Positions 26,141-34,938 of a DNA stretch of 64,000 nt are shown here, in pieces. Where the stretch lies: positions 62,001-126,000 of the forward strand of contig NZ_BOOO01000030.1 in the NCBI RefSeq assembly GCF_016863275.1, written 5' to 3'. The notes under the pieces are model-generated. The model made no database searches, was not told where the DNA came from, and saw nothing but the letters and a program-made list of their open reading frames with translations. Origin of the DNA: Planotetraspora mira. GTDB taxonomy: Bacteria > Actinomycetota > Actinomycetes > Streptosporangiales > Streptosporangiaceae. The translations under genes and the position numbers were made by a program. Position 1 is the first letter of the stretch; each line of letters begins with the position of its first letter.

Positions 26141-26150
26141 ACCGGCCGGC
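26128..26150 (+). terminator. Hairpin with the ROK kinase stop codon as its loop
   Basis: GCCGGCCGGT and ACCGGCCGGC form a perfect 10-bp stem (26128-26137 and 26141-26150). The 3-nt loop TAG is the stop codon of the ROK kinase. There is no T-run. It probably ends or protects the sugar operon mRNA. Confidence 0.65.
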
Positions 26151-26188
26151 CGATCCCCGTGAAGGCCACCCCTCGATCGGGGGAAGCG

Positions 26189-26299
26189 TCAGCGCTGCGG
26201 CGAGCCGCCGTTGTCACGCCGGTCGAGGGCGGTCTGCAGCGCGGCGGTGGCCTCGTCTTCGGCGTCTTCTGGGCGGTTCCAGGGATACATCTCGTACAT
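26189..26299 (-). CDS. Candidate 36-aa small protein (MYEMYPWNRP...)
   Basis: This short minus-strand ORF reads MYEMYPWNRPEDAEDEATA and continues with AALQTALDRRDNGG. It is acidic at the front and ends SPQR. An alternative in-frame ATG lies 4 codons upstream at 26311; GGAG directly abuts that ATG and is 12 nt from the ATG at 26299, so the start is uncertain. The codon pattern has strong GC at third positions. It lies downstream of a leucine-type leader peptide, a strong hairpin and an NdgR-like operator, and is the only ORF in that transcription unit. Function unknown. Confidence 0.5.
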   Translation of the reverse strand: MYEMYPWNRPEDAEDEATAALQTALDRRDNGGSPQR

Positions 26300-26414
26300 G
26301 GCGGATCTCATCTCCAAGAAAGGAATGCTGGGAGGCGGATTCCGGTCGCGAACCCGGGGCTCATGACTTTCGGGCTCCGGCGCGGATCACGCGTCTTGGA
26401 ACCGAGAAGCCATT

Positions 26415-26452
26415 GGCCGGCACACGCCGCACACCGCGGCGGGTCGCCGGCC
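26415..26452 (-). terminator. Strong hairpin after the leucine leader peptide (attenuator candidate)
   Basis: GGCCGGC / GCCGGCC forms the outer stem (26415-26421 and 26446-26452) and CGCCGC / GCGGCG the inner stem. It starts 8 nt after the leader peptide stop on the minus strand. There is no long T-run, so it could be an attenuator, a pause site or an anti-SD structure. Confidence 0.55.
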
Positions 26453-26460
26453 TGCCATGA

Positions 26461-26508
26461 TCAGGCCCCGCCGCGGCAGGTAAGGAGTACGAACACCTGG
26501 CGCGTCAT
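26461..26508 (-). CDS. Leucine-type leader peptide, MTRQVFVLLTCRGGA
   Basis: A 15-codon ORF contains Val-Phe-Val-Leu-Leu (GTG TTC GTA CTC CTT). CTCCTT is rarer codon choice than expected in this GC-rich genome, which suits a stalling sensor. It resembles the branched-chain amino acid leaders at cimA and ilvB in size, in the Arg-Gly-Gly-Ala tail and in the following hairpin. An NdgR-like operator lies 41 bp upstream. No leu or ilv gene follows on this strand. Confidence 0.65.
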   Translation of the reverse strand: MTRQVFVLLTCRGGA

Positions 26509-26548
26509 CTCCAGCCAGGTTACCCCAGTATCTTGTAGGACGACCTAG

Positions 26549-26569
26549 CATCTCACTTGTTGAGACGGA
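26549..26569. promoter_or_regulatory. NdgR/LtbR-type operator before the orphan leader
   Basis: GCATCTC-N7-GAGACGG matches both operator copies at leuC/ndgR (5596 and 5666) in all 14 defined bases and in spacing. On the minus strand it precedes the leader peptide at 26508 by 40 bp, the same relation as at leuC. Confidence 0.75.
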
Positions 26570-26673
26570 ATCCCAAAAGCATCACCGGCCTGACCAGCCA
26601 CATCCGGCTCTCTCGCATCCCGAGCCCCAGCCGTACCCCTCGGACGGCGTAGCCCTCGGAAGGACGAGCGGAG

Positions 26674-26710
26674 AAAAACGAACAGGGAGCCGATCGGCGA
26701 TCGGCTCCCT
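26674..26710 (-). terminator. Intrinsic terminator of serA
   Basis: A perfect 12-bp stem, AGGGAGCCGATC / GATCGGCTCCCT (26684-26710, 3-nt loop), is followed on the minus strand by GTTCGTTTTTC. It lies 42 bp past the serA stop. Confidence 0.9.
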
Positions 26711-26752
26711 GCCCCATATGTCCTACGGCGACCGCGTGGCCGCCGGCCGTGC

Positions 26753-28342
26753 TCAGTCCTCCAGGTCGACCGTACGGCCGCTGTCGGCGCCGATCTCGCC
26801 GCCGATCTGCTCCACGACGTCGGACGGGATGGCCGAGTCGACGGTGAGAGCGATGAGGGCCTTGCCGCCCTTCACGTTCCGGGAGACCTGCATGGAGGCG
26901 ATGTTGACGCCGTGCTCGCCGAGCAGGCGTCCCACGATGCCCACGATGCCGGGCCGGTCGGTGTAGGTGAAGAACGCCAGGTGGTCGGTGGGCTCGATCT
27001 CCATCGCGAAGCCGTTGACCTCGACGATCTTGGTGATCTGCCGGGGGCCGGACAGCGTGCCGGAGACCGACACCGTGCGGCCGTCGGCGAGCACGCCCCT
27101 GACGGTGATGAGGTTGCGCCAGTCGGGGCTCTCCCCGCTGGTCACCAGCTCGACCACCACGCCGCGGTCCTTCGCGAGCAGCGGGGCGTTGACGTAGGTC
27201 ACCGCGTCCGTCACGACGTCGGTGAAGACGCCCTTGAGGGCGGCCAGTTCCAGCACGCGGACGTCATGTGCGGCGATCTCCCCGCGCACCTCCACGTCGA
27301 GCCTGGTCGCCACCTCGCCCGCGAGGGCGGTGAAGATGCGGCCGAGCCTCTCGGTGAGCGGCAGGCCCGGCTTGACGTCCTCGGCGACGGCGCCGCCCTG
27401 GACGTTCACGGCATCCGGGACGAACTCGCCGGCGAGGGCGAGCTTCACGCTGCGGGCGACCTGGGTGCCGGCCTTCTCCTGGGCCTCGTGGGTCGAGGCG
27501 CCGAGGTGCGGCGTCACCACGACCCGGTCCAGCTCGAACAGCGGGCTGTCGGTGCAGGGCTCCTTGGCGAACACGTCGATGCCGGCGCCGGCGACGCGGC
27601 CCTCCTTGATGGCGGCGTAGAGGGCGTTCTCGTCGATGATGCCGCCGCGGGCGACGTTGATCAGGCGCACGGAGGGCTTGACCAGGTGCAGCTCGCGGTC
27701 GCCGATGAGACCGACGGTCTCCTTCGACTTCGGCAGGTGCACGGTGATGAAGTCGGCCTTCTCGAGGACCTCTTCGAGGGAGACGAGCTGCACACCCATC
27801 TGGGCGGCGCGGGCCGGCTGCAGGTAGGGGTCGTAGGCGATGAGCTCGACGCCGAACGGCTGCAGGCGCTGCGCGACCAGCTGACCGATCTTCCCGAGGC
27901 CGAGGATGCCGACGACCTTGCCGTCGAGCTCGACACCGGTGTACTTGGAGCGCTTCCACTCGCCGTCCTTGAGCGCGGAGTGGCCCTGGGCGACGTTGCG
28001 GGCGCTGGCGAGGATGAGCGCGATGGTGTGCTCGGCCGCGCTGGTGATGTTGGAGGTCGGGGCGTTGACCACCATGACACCGGCCTTGGTGGCCGCCTCG
28101 ACGTCCACGTTGTCGAGGCCGACGCCCGCGCGGGCGACGACCCGCAGCTTCGGCGCCGCGGCCACGGCCTCCGCGTCGATCTGGGTGGCGCTGCGGACGA
28201 TCACGGCGTCCACGTCGGCGAGCGCGGGCAGCAGCTGCGCCCGGTCCGCGCCGTCGGTATGGCGGACCTCGAAGTCCGCGCCGAGGACGGCGAGACCCGC
28301 ATCGGAGAGCTCTTCTGCGACAAGTACGACGGGCCTGTTCAC
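26753..28342 (-). CDS. serA: D-3-phosphoglycerate dehydrogenase
   Basis: The 529-residue enzyme is the long type of actinobacterial SerA. The NAD-binding motif GLGKIGQLVAQRL is near residue 150. The catalytic Arg is in NVARGGIIDENAL, Glu in FAKEPCTDSPLF and His in VTPHLGAST. An intervening domain (about 320-450) and a C-terminal ACT domain (FFTYTDRPGIVGIVGRLLGE) suggest serine feedback inhibition. It makes 3-phosphohydroxypyruvate, the first step of serine synthesis. The start is GTG with GAAGGA upstream; TAGACT about 40 bp before it could be the -10 box. Confidence 0.97.
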   Translation of the reverse strand: MNRPVVLVAEELSDAGLAVLGADFEVRHTDGADRAQLLPALADVDAVIVRSATQIDAEAVAAAPKLRVVARAGVGLDNVDVEAATKAGVMVVNAPTSNITSAAEHTIALILASARNVAQGHSALKDGEWKRSKYTGVELDGKVVGILGLGKIGQLVAQRLQPFGVELIAYDPYLQPARAAQMGVQLVSLEEVLEKADFITVHLPKSKETVGLIGDRELHLVKPSVRLINVARGGIIDENALYAAIKEGRVAGAGIDVFAKEPCTDSPLFELDRVVVTPHLGASTHEAQEKAGTQVARSVKLALAGEFVPDAVNVQGGAVAEDVKPGLPLTERLGRIFTALAGEVATRLDVEVRGEIAAHDVRVLELAALKGVFTDVVTDAVTYVNAPLLAKDRGVVVELVTSGESPDWRNLITVRGVLADGRTVSVSGTLSGPRQITKIVEVNGFAMEIEPTDHLAFFTYTDRPGIVGIVGRLLGEHGVNIASMQVSRNVKGGKALIALTVDSAIPSDVVEQIGGEIGADSGRTVDLED

Positions 28343-28654
28343 TAGTCAGTCCTTCGAAGTGCGACGGCTCGGACACGCGCGAGTCTAGCCGGAGCTTGTG
28401 AAAGCTCTCACGAGCGATCCGCCATCCGAGACGGAACCCGTGTCGATTCCGCGAAGACGGGGCTTCACGCGAACGGAGGCGGGGGCTCGTGTGACCACAG
28501 TGAGAGGTGAGACCTATGCCGATGTGGGCACTAGTGGGGTTGTTTACCCAACTTGGACCGGTCCTATCCGTACAAGGGTCGTCTTGGTATTGATAGCACC
28601 CAATCTTGACGATTAGCCTGCTTAAGCCATGGTTCTCTACCTATCGTTCAGCAT
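28343..28654. other. Divergent promoter region, serA / SseB-like gene, no gene seen
   Basis: These 312 bp hold no ORF I can support. They contain a likely serA -10 (TAGACT on the minus strand at 28382-28387) and a -35-like TTGACG at about 28606. TATCGT at 28642-28647, 7 nt before the ATG at 28655, fits a leaderless start. The middle is less GC-rich than the genes around it. Confidence 0.6.
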
Positions 28655-29518
28655 ATGAGCATCGGGAACCCCTCCCTCGGCGAAGTGCTCGCGCAGCACG
28701 GCGGTCCCCAGGAGCTGCTTGCGGCTCTGGCGGAATGGGGCATCCTCGTTGCCGTACGGCCAGACCGCTCCGTGGTGCTTGGGACGACCCAGAACGGCGA
28801 GCGGGTTCTGCTGGGCTACACCGGGCCCGCGACTTACGCGCGCCACAACGGCAGCCACTCGCTATCGGTCTGCGACGCCGACACCATCCTCGACATCCAG
28901 CGCGTCACCGGTGTCCGGGAGATCGTCATCGACGCGGCCGGTCCCGCTGCGGCGGCCGTGCCGATCGAGGACCTCCAGCGGCATCTCCGGACGACCCGCA
29001 CCGGCCCGACACCCGCACTGAACAGGCAGTCGGCCCCCGTTCCCGCGGCGTACGCCACGGGAGCAATGGCGGCGATCACGAGTTCGCACCTGCCGCGGAG
29101 CGCTCCCGTTCCCGTCCCGGCCCCGGTGTCCTCGTCCTGGGTCCCCGCGCCGCGGCAGCACACGCCTGGCGCCGCGCCCGTGGTCGACCCCAGCTACCGC
29201 CGGACGAGTCATCCGATCCTGCCCGCCCTCCGGGTGGCGATCGGAGAGATGCTCCGTGACTTCCCGCTGGTCCACCATGTCTGGATCTCCGAGGCGCGCA
29301 CCGCCGCCGGAACGTCGGGGATCATGCTGCACGTCAAGGTGCACACGCCCTCCGCGGACGACATCGTCAAGAGCCTGCACCGCCGGGTCCGGGCACAGCT
29401 GCCGCAACTCGCGGCCAGCGAGGCGCCCGCGCTCATGGCCCGCGTGGCGGACTCCCACACCGAACGCCGGATGATCGAACTCGGTGCGCACGTCGTCTGC
29501 GCCGACGTCACGGACTGA
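28655..29518 (+). CDS. SseB-like N-terminal domain protein, function unknown
   Basis: The 287-residue protein has an N-terminal region with SseB-family style: EVLAQHGGPQELLAALAEWG, then RSVVLGTTQNGERVLLGYTG. This is followed by a Pro/Ala/Ser-rich linker (about residues 115-180) and a C-terminal alpha/beta domain (LPALRVAIGEMLRDFPLVHH, then GIMLHVKVHTPSADDIV). There is no signal peptide or membrane segment. SseB-like domains are common in actinomycetes without known role; the link to type III secretion does not apply here. Leaderless start. Confidence 0.75.
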   Translation: MSIGNPSLGEVLAQHGGPQELLAALAEWGILVAVRPDRSVVLGTTQNGERVLLGYTGPATYARHNGSHSLSVCDADTILDIQRVTGVREIVIDAAGPAAAAVPIEDLQRHLRTTRTGPTPALNRQSAPVPAAYATGAMAAITSSHLPRSAPVPVPAPVSSSWVPAPRQHTPGAAPVVDPSYRRTSHPILPALRVAIGEMLRDFPLVHHVWISEARTAAGTSGIMLHVKVHTPSADDIVKSLHRRVRAQLPQLAASEAPALMARVADSHTERRMIELGAHVVCADVTD

Positions 29519-29595
29519 CGGCACCGCCTCTCTCGTACCCCGATTGCGATCTAGAAAGCCTTCCGGTCGGGCGCTTGCTCGGCTTGAATGACGGC

Positions 29596-30981
29596 ATGGT
29601 TTCCGCGACGGCCAGGCCCCCCTCGAACGTGTCCACCGGCGTGCGCCTCGGGTATGCCGTCGGCTCGTTCTGCTCGGCGAACTTCACGACCATTCCCGGT
29701 CTGCTGCTGCTGATCTACATGACCGACGTGCTCGCCGTACCTGCCCTGCTCGCCGGCGTCGTGGTCTTCCTCCCCAAGGCATGGGACCTGATCGCCAACC
29801 CGCTCGTCGGTCAGTGGTCGGACCGTACGACGTCGCGGTGGGGGCCGCGGCGACCGTGGCTGCTCGCCGGCGCGGCCGTCCTCCCGCTGTTCTTCGCCCT
29901 GATGTTCCTCGGCCCCCCGCTCAAGGGCACCTCGGCCGGGATCTTCGTGGGCGTGATGTTCCTGATCGCGGCCACGGGATTCGCTCTGTACGAGGTTCCG
30001 TACAAGGCGATGCCGGCCGAGATGACCAGCAGCTATCACGAGCGGACCTCGTTGCTGCAGTGGCGGATGGTCTTCATCGCCATCTCGATCGGGCTGAGCG
30101 GGATCGTCGCGCCGCTCATCGCCGGTCACACCGTGGACGGCTACCGCATGATGGGGATCGTCTTCGCGCTCATCCTGCTCGCCGCCATGATCGGCTCCTT
30201 CTACGGCACGGCCCGTGCCCCGTTCACCGGCCAGCAGCAGTCGGCGGGAGGAACACTGCGGGCGCAGGTGCGTGCCGCGCGGACGTCGAAGCCGTTCATG
30301 TGGCTGCTCGGGCTCAGCTCCGCTCAGACCCTCGCAGCGGGTGTGATGCTGGCGGGCGCTCCGTACTTCGCGGCGTACACGCTGGACGACCCGGACGCGA
30401 AGGTCACGCTCTTCGCCGCTCTCGTCGCGCCCATGCTGGTGACGATGCCGCTGTGGGTGTGGCTGGCCCGCAGGCTCGACAAGCGCGGTGCGATGATCCT
30501 CGCCGCGGCGCTGTTCGCGATCGGCGACATCCTGGCCGTCGGGGCTCCCGCTCTGGGCTCGCTGTACGCCCACCTGGCGGTCGTGGTGGTCGGCATCGGT
30601 TACGCGGGGCTGCAACTCCTCCAGTTCTCCATGCTCGCCGACGTGATCGCCTATGACGGAGCCGTCAGCGGCGAGCGCAGGGGCGGCGTCTTCACCGGCC
30701 TGTGGACCGCGGCCGAGAACGCCGTCGCCGCCTTCGGCGCGACCATCTACGGCGCCACCCTCGCTGTGGGCGGCTTCATCTCCTCCGACCCCGAGAACCC
30801 GGTGACCCAGCCGGAGAGCGCGCACACCGCCGTCATCGTCGGCCTCACCGCCATCCCCGCCGTGATCACCATCGCGAGCATCTGGATGACCATGAAGTAC
30901 GACCTCACCGCCGACCGCCTGGCCGCGATCACCGCGTCGGAGCCGAAGGAGACCTCCGAGACGGCGGCGCCGGAGGCCTGA
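29596..30981 (+). CDS. GPH-family sugar:cation symporter (MelB-like MFS)
   Basis: The 461-residue protein from ATG 29596 (MVSATARPPSNVS) has about twelve hydrophobic segments. The GPH signature NPLVGQWSDRTTSRWGPRRP at residues about 60-80 and YEVPYKAMPAEM further on place it with glycoside-pentoside-hexuronide symporters. An in-frame TTG 7 codons upstream is an alternative start. It is a lone gene and converges on the ABC permease gene with only 17 bp between. Confidence 0.88.
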   Translation: MVSATARPPSNVSTGVRLGYAVGSFCSANFTTIPGLLLLIYMTDVLAVPALLAGVVVFLPKAWDLIANPLVGQWSDRTTSRWGPRRPWLLAGAAVLPLFFALMFLGPPLKGTSAGIFVGVMFLIAATGFALYEVPYKAMPAEMTSSYHERTSLLQWRMVFIAISIGLSGIVAPLIAGHTVDGYRMMGIVFALILLAAMIGSFYGTARAPFTGQQQSAGGTLRAQVRAARTSKPFMWLLGLSSAQTLAAGVMLAGAPYFAAYTLDDPDAKVTLFAALVAPMLVTMPLWVWLARRLDKRGAMILAAALFAIGDILAVGAPALGSLYAHLAVVVVGIGYAGLQLLQFSMLADVIAYDGAVSGERRGGVFTGLWTAAENAVAAFGATIYGATLAVGGFISSDPENPVTQPESAHTAVIVGLTAIPAVITIASIWMTMKYDLTADRLAAITASEPKETSETAAPEA

Positions 30982-30998
30982 CACCGCCGTCTCGATTG

Positions 30999-33650
30999 TC
31001 AGGCCGGCCTGCGCCGGGGAGCCGGAAGCCGCGACCTGGTGAACACGCCGCAGACGAGCGCGGCGAGCAGCGGAAGCCCCACCACCAGCAGCGCGATCAG
31101 GCTCCACGGGACGTCGATCGTGAAAGACGCCGGATGTGCGGAGAGAGGCGCGCCGTCGGCGCCGAACTGCGGCTCGCCTACAGAACTCGCGGTCCGTGGC
31201 AGGCGCGCCGCCACCCCTGCCACGAGACCCGCGGCGACACCCAGGGTCACCCCGGTCAGGGAAATGACCAGCGCCTGCCCGGCCTTCACCGCACGCCGGG
31301 TCCGCGGCGCGGCTCCCACGGCGGACATCACCGCCAGATCCGGTCTCGCCTCCGCCGCCGCGAGCGCGGTGGCGACGAAGGTCATTCCCAGGACGAGCAC
31401 GGCCGCGGCCGCGGCCAGCAGGAGGATCCGGAGCGTGTCGTCCGCCGGCCGGGACGCCTCAAGGCGAGTGGTCAGCTGTTGTGGAGAGAGCTTCGCCAAC
31501 TCCGCGGTGATCCGCTGCGCCGCTTCCGGCGGCACCCGGTAATCCACGGGGTCGACCGCGAGAAACGCTGCCTGCGTGGTGAAACCGTGTTTCCTGATCG
31601 CCTCGGGAGAGATGACGACGCGCGCCCAGCCCTGGCCTGTCGCCCGTGCGGCGACGGCGGGCAGGGTCAGATCGTCGGTGTCGTCGGAGGATCCGTCCTG
31701 GGTCTGGAGCATGAGGCCGACCTTCCCGTTGTGGACGGCGCCGGGGTCGAGCACGACGGCCTTCCCCGCGCGCAACGCCGCCTCCGCTGAGGGATCAGCA
31801 CGGCGCAGGACGTAGCGCAGCAGCCGCGCGTCGCCCACGAGCAGGCCGCCGCCACCGCCGGGGTCCACACGCATCGCCCCCATGTAGTCGCCGTCGGGAT
31901 CTTGGTCCGGCGGCACGACGTCTGCCTGTAGCGGCACGCCCGACCTGGTGGAAGGGATGTCCGCCTCGACGAACGGCACATCAGCGGGGAGTTCGGCACG
32001 CATCCGTGCGCGGACCCGGTTCCACAGGTCGGGACCCAGATCCGTGCCCCTGACGAACAGCGCGCCCGCAGGCGCCTGCGGGTACGCATCAGCCCAGGTC
32101 GGCGAGTCGGACAGGCCGCTTCGCGACACGACCCCGATCGCCATGAACAGCGTGACGGCGGCCATGATCGCGGATACGGCGGGAACCGTGCGGGCCCGGT
32201 TGCGGATCGCGTCCCGCACGGCGAACCTGAGCGGGAACGGCAAGGCGGCCGCCCGACGTCCGGCCCTGGCGATCAGCCACGGCAACGCCGCCACCAGCCC
32301 CAGCTGGGTGAGCAGCGCGCCGCTGACGATCCAGGCGACGGCGTACCGCGCGCCTACGACCGTGACGGTGAGGCCGGCGGCGACGAGCGCGAGCCCAAGG
32401 GCGGGCCGGCCGGCCCGGTCACGCCCGGGGGCACGCCGGCCGGTGAGCACTGCGACCACGTCCGTACGGCCCGCGCGTTCGGCGGGCGCGAGGGAGGCGA
32501 GCAGCCCGGCGACGACGCCCATAGCCATGATGATCGCCACGGCGGTCCAGGGAACGGCGAAGGGATGGGGGATCGTGCCATTCGCGATCGCGATGCGAGT
32601 GCTGACGAGAGCCCCCACTCCGACACCCGCCGCCGCGCCGACGACCGCGGCGCCGACGCCGAAGAGCAGCCCGTCGGCCTGCGCGACACCTCTGAGCTGC
32701 CCCGGTGAGCCACCTTGTGCGCCGATCAGCGCGAACTCCCGTGCCCTGCGCCGCTGACCCACCGCGAACGCGGGCCCGGCGAGCAGGACGACCTCCAGCA
32801 ACATCAGCGCGATCCACGGAACGACTTCGAGAACGGACAGCACATCGCCGCTGCTCGACTCCGAAACGATCGTGTCGCCGCGTGTTCCGTCCGGTCCGGC
32901 GTATCTGACCACCACCGCGCCCCGCGCGTTGAGCCTCGGGACATCCGCCGAGGAGACGGCCTTCGGCGTGTCGACCATCCACACGGTTCTGCCGCCCGGG
33001 CCGCCGTCGTCCAGGTCGCCGACGGACACGGAGCCGGGGAACGCGATGAAGTCGAACGGAGGGCCGACCTGTGGGGTAAGGATGATCCCCACGACGCGGA
33101 GCTGCGGTCGCCGATCGATCGCGACGGTCTGACCGATCTTCAGTCCCCTGTCGGCGGCCTCCGAGGATATGACGATCTCCCCAGGTGCGGTGGGCAACCG
33201 TCCGTGGACGAGGTAGTAGGTGCCGCCGAAGATCGGATCACGGAGGTCCTGCGACTGGACCATGTCCGACCGGTACCCCTGAGGCGTCCGGTAGCGCACA
33301 TAGCCCCGGTCGATCTGCACGACGCGCGTCCCGGGGCCGAACATGCCGATCACCTGGTCGGCGGTGAACGGCTTCCCGTCGTCGGGGCCCTCCCAGCTCA
33401 CGGACGAGCCGTCGCCGGCTTCCTCCTGGACGACGTTGGTCGTCTCGGGGGAGCCGCCGATGATGGCGTCGGCCCGGCCCAGGGGCATCTCCCCCTGGTC
33501 CTCCGGACCGAGGGCGCCGGTCATGGCCGTCGCCAGGAACGTCGCGACGGCCACCGGGAGCGCGATCATGGTGAGGATCAGCGCGCTGCGTTTCTTGGAG
33601 CGCCAGGCGTTCCTGCGGGAGATCCGGAGCGCGACTCTGAAGGCGCTCAT
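30999..33650 (-). CDS. ABC transporter permease, FtsX/MacB-like with two FtsX domains
   Basis: The 883-residue membrane protein has an N-terminal TM (SALILTMIALPVAVATFLA), a large extracellular domain, then two FtsX-type TM blocks around residues 290-480 and 730-870. The start at 33650 overlaps the ATPase stop (ATGA). With the ATPase and PadR genes it forms a typical actinobacterial operon for peptide/drug resistance or envelope-stress export. It is long compared with 400-residue MacB proteins because both FtsX halves are fused. Substrate unknown. Confidence 0.88.
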   Translation of the reverse strand: MSAFRVALRISRRNAWRSKKRSALILTMIALPVAVATFLATAMTGALGPEDQGEMPLGRADAIIGGSPETTNVVQEEAGDGSSVSWEGPDDGKPFTADQVIGMFGPGTRVVQIDRGYVRYRTPQGYRSDMVQSQDLRDPIFGGTYYLVHGRLPTAPGEIVISSEAADRGLKIGQTVAIDRRPQLRVVGIILTPQVGPPFDFIAFPGSVSVGDLDDGGPGGRTVWMVDTPKAVSSADVPRLNARGAVVVRYAGPDGTRGDTIVSESSSGDVLSVLEVVPWIALMLLEVVLLAGPAFAVGQRRRAREFALIGAQGGSPGQLRGVAQADGLLFGVGAAVVGAAAGVGVGALVSTRIAIANGTIPHPFAVPWTAVAIIMAMGVVAGLLASLAPAERAGRTDVVAVLTGRRAPGRDRAGRPALGLALVAAGLTVTVVGARYAVAWIVSGALLTQLGLVAALPWLIARAGRRAAALPFPLRFAVRDAIRNRARTVPAVSAIMAAVTLFMAIGVVSRSGLSDSPTWADAYPQAPAGALFVRGTDLGPDLWNRVRARMRAELPADVPFVEADIPSTRSGVPLQADVVPPDQDPDGDYMGAMRVDPGGGGGLLVGDARLLRYVLRRADPSAEAALRAGKAVVLDPGAVHNGKVGLMLQTQDGSSDDTDDLTLPAVAARATGQGWARVVISPEAIRKHGFTTQAAFLAVDPVDYRVPPEAAQRITAELAKLSPQQLTTRLEASRPADDTLRILLLAAAAAVLVLGMTFVATALAAAEARPDLAVMSAVGAAPRTRRAVKAGQALVISLTGVTLGVAAGLVAGVAARLPRTASSVGEPQFGADGAPLSAHPASFTIDVPWSLIALLVVGLPLLAALVCGVFTRSRLPAPRRRPA

Positions 33651-34402
33651 CGGGCGCTCGCCAGGCCTGCCGTGGCCGAGTCGACGATCTGCCCGTCCCT
33701 GAGGAAGACGACGCGATCGGCCCATCCGGCATAGCGAGGCTCGTGGGTGACGAGGATGACGGCCGCGCCGGCGTCGGCTCGGGCGCGGAGCAGGCGCAGG
33801 ATGTCGTCGCCCGTCGCGGTGTCGAGGGCGCCGGTCGGCTCGTCAGCCAGGATGAGCCGCCGCTCCCCCACCAGCGCGCGGGCGATGGCGACCCGCTGAC
33901 GCTGTCCTCCGGACAGCTCGTCGGGGAAACGTTCTGCCAGGTCCGCGACGCCGATCTCGCCGAGCACGGCCAGGGCCTCCTGCCTCGCCTTCGCCGTACG
34001 GACCCCGTCCAGCTCCCTCGGCAACATGACGTTCTCGACGGCGGTCAGCGACGGGATGAGGTTGAGGTCCTGGAAGACGTAACCCACGCGCCTTCTGCGT
34101 AGGGCGGCCAGTCGCGAGGGGAGCAGGACGTTGAGGAGTTCGCCCTCCACCATGACCCCTCCGGACGTCGCCCGATCGAGGCCGCCGGCGATGTTGAGCA
34201 AGGTGGACTTGCCGGACCCCGACGGCCCCATCACCGCGATGAGCTCACCCGCCGAGACCTTCAGGCTGACCTCTTTCAGCGCGACGACGAACTGCGTACC
34301 TTCCACGTGGACACGGCTGACGTCGGCCAACTCCACGACCAGAGCACGCCCCGGATCCTCCTCGGCGACGGGTGGGACGGGGGACGGATCACGATCGATC
34401 AT
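33647..34402 (-). CDS. ABC transporter ATP-binding protein (MacB/LolD type)
   Basis: The 251-residue ATPase has Walker A GPSGSGKST (about residue 58), signature LSGGQRQRVAIARAL, Walker B LILADEPTGALD and the His switch ILVTHEPRYAGWADR. The ADEPTGALD form is typical of MacB/LolD/FtsE-type mechanotransmission transporters, matching the FtsX-domain partner gene. It overlaps the PadR gene stop by 4 nt (ATGA). Confidence 0.93.
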   Translation of the reverse strand: MIDRDPSPVPPVAEEDPGRALVVELADVSRVHVEGTQFVVALKEVSLKVSAGELIAVMGPSGSGKSTLLNIAGGLDRATSGGVMVEGELLNVLLPSRLAALRRRRVGYVFQDLNLIPSLTAVENVMLPRELDGVRTAKARQEALAVLGEIGVADLAERFPDELSGGQRQRVAIARALVGERRLILADEPTGALDTATGDDILRLLRARADAGAAVILVTHEPRYAGWADRVVFLRDGQIVDSATAGLASAR

Positions 34403-34938
34403 TGCTTTTCCTGAGGGTGCTGGAGGGATCTGCGGGAGAGGACGGCCTCGCAGTGGTCGAGCCAGCGCAGCTCGGCCTCGGCCTGGAAGATCTTGGAATC
34501 GAGGATCAGCGTCTGTGCGGTGTCGAGTGGAGAGTCCAGACCGCGCTTGCTCCGGGTCAGCTCCTGCAGGGTCCGCATGGTGGCGGTCCGTTGCGCCTGG
34601 ACGACCCCGGCCACATCGACATCCTGGGTGGTGACCGCCATGGCGAGCTTGATGGCGAGCTCGTCACGCGGCCGCTCGGTCTGCGTGATGGGGGTGGCGA
34701 ACCACCGCCCGACCTCCGTCGCTCCGTCCGGAGTGATCGAGTAGACGATCCGGCCCTGCTCGTCCTGCTCACCGGGCGCGACGAGACCGTCCCGCTCCAT
34801 GCGCGCCAGCGTCGTGTAGACCTGGCCGATGTTCAGCGGCCAGGTCGCCCCCGTCGACGCCTCGAACTCGGCGCGCAACTGGTAGCCGTGACGCGACCCC
34901 TGGCTGAGCAGAGCGAGCAGTCCGTGCCGGATCGACAT
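34399..34938 (-). CDS. PadR-family transcriptional regulator
   Basis: The 179-residue protein begins MSIRHGLLALLSQGSRHGYQ, the standard PadR winged-helix start, with QVYTTLARMERDGLV as the recognition helix and wing. A C-terminal helical dimerisation domain (PadR_C) follows. An in-frame ATG 10 codons upstream lies at the far end of a 32-bp palindrome, and neither start has a clear ribosome site. It leads the operon PadR-ATPase-permease and probably autorepresses it. Confidence 0.87.
   Translation of the reverse strand: MSIRHGLLALLSQGSRHGYQLRAEFEASTGATWPLNIGQVYTTLARMERDGLVAPGEQDEQGRIVYSITPDGATEVGRWFATPITQTERPRDELAIKLAMAVTTQDVDVAGVVQAQRTATMRTLQELTRSKRGLDSPLDTAQTLILDSKIFQAEAELRWLDHCEAVLSRRSLQHPQEKQ

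Noticed and set aside
26159-26548. Plus-strand ORF of 129 codons in the serA-ROK gap
   Set aside because: It overlaps the leader peptide, hairpin and small ORF on the other strand, and has no ribosome site and no recognisable domain.
28425-28436. NdgR box upstream of serA (CCGAGACGG)
   Set aside because: The right half-site is present but the left half matches only about 4 of 7 bases, so I did not call an operator.
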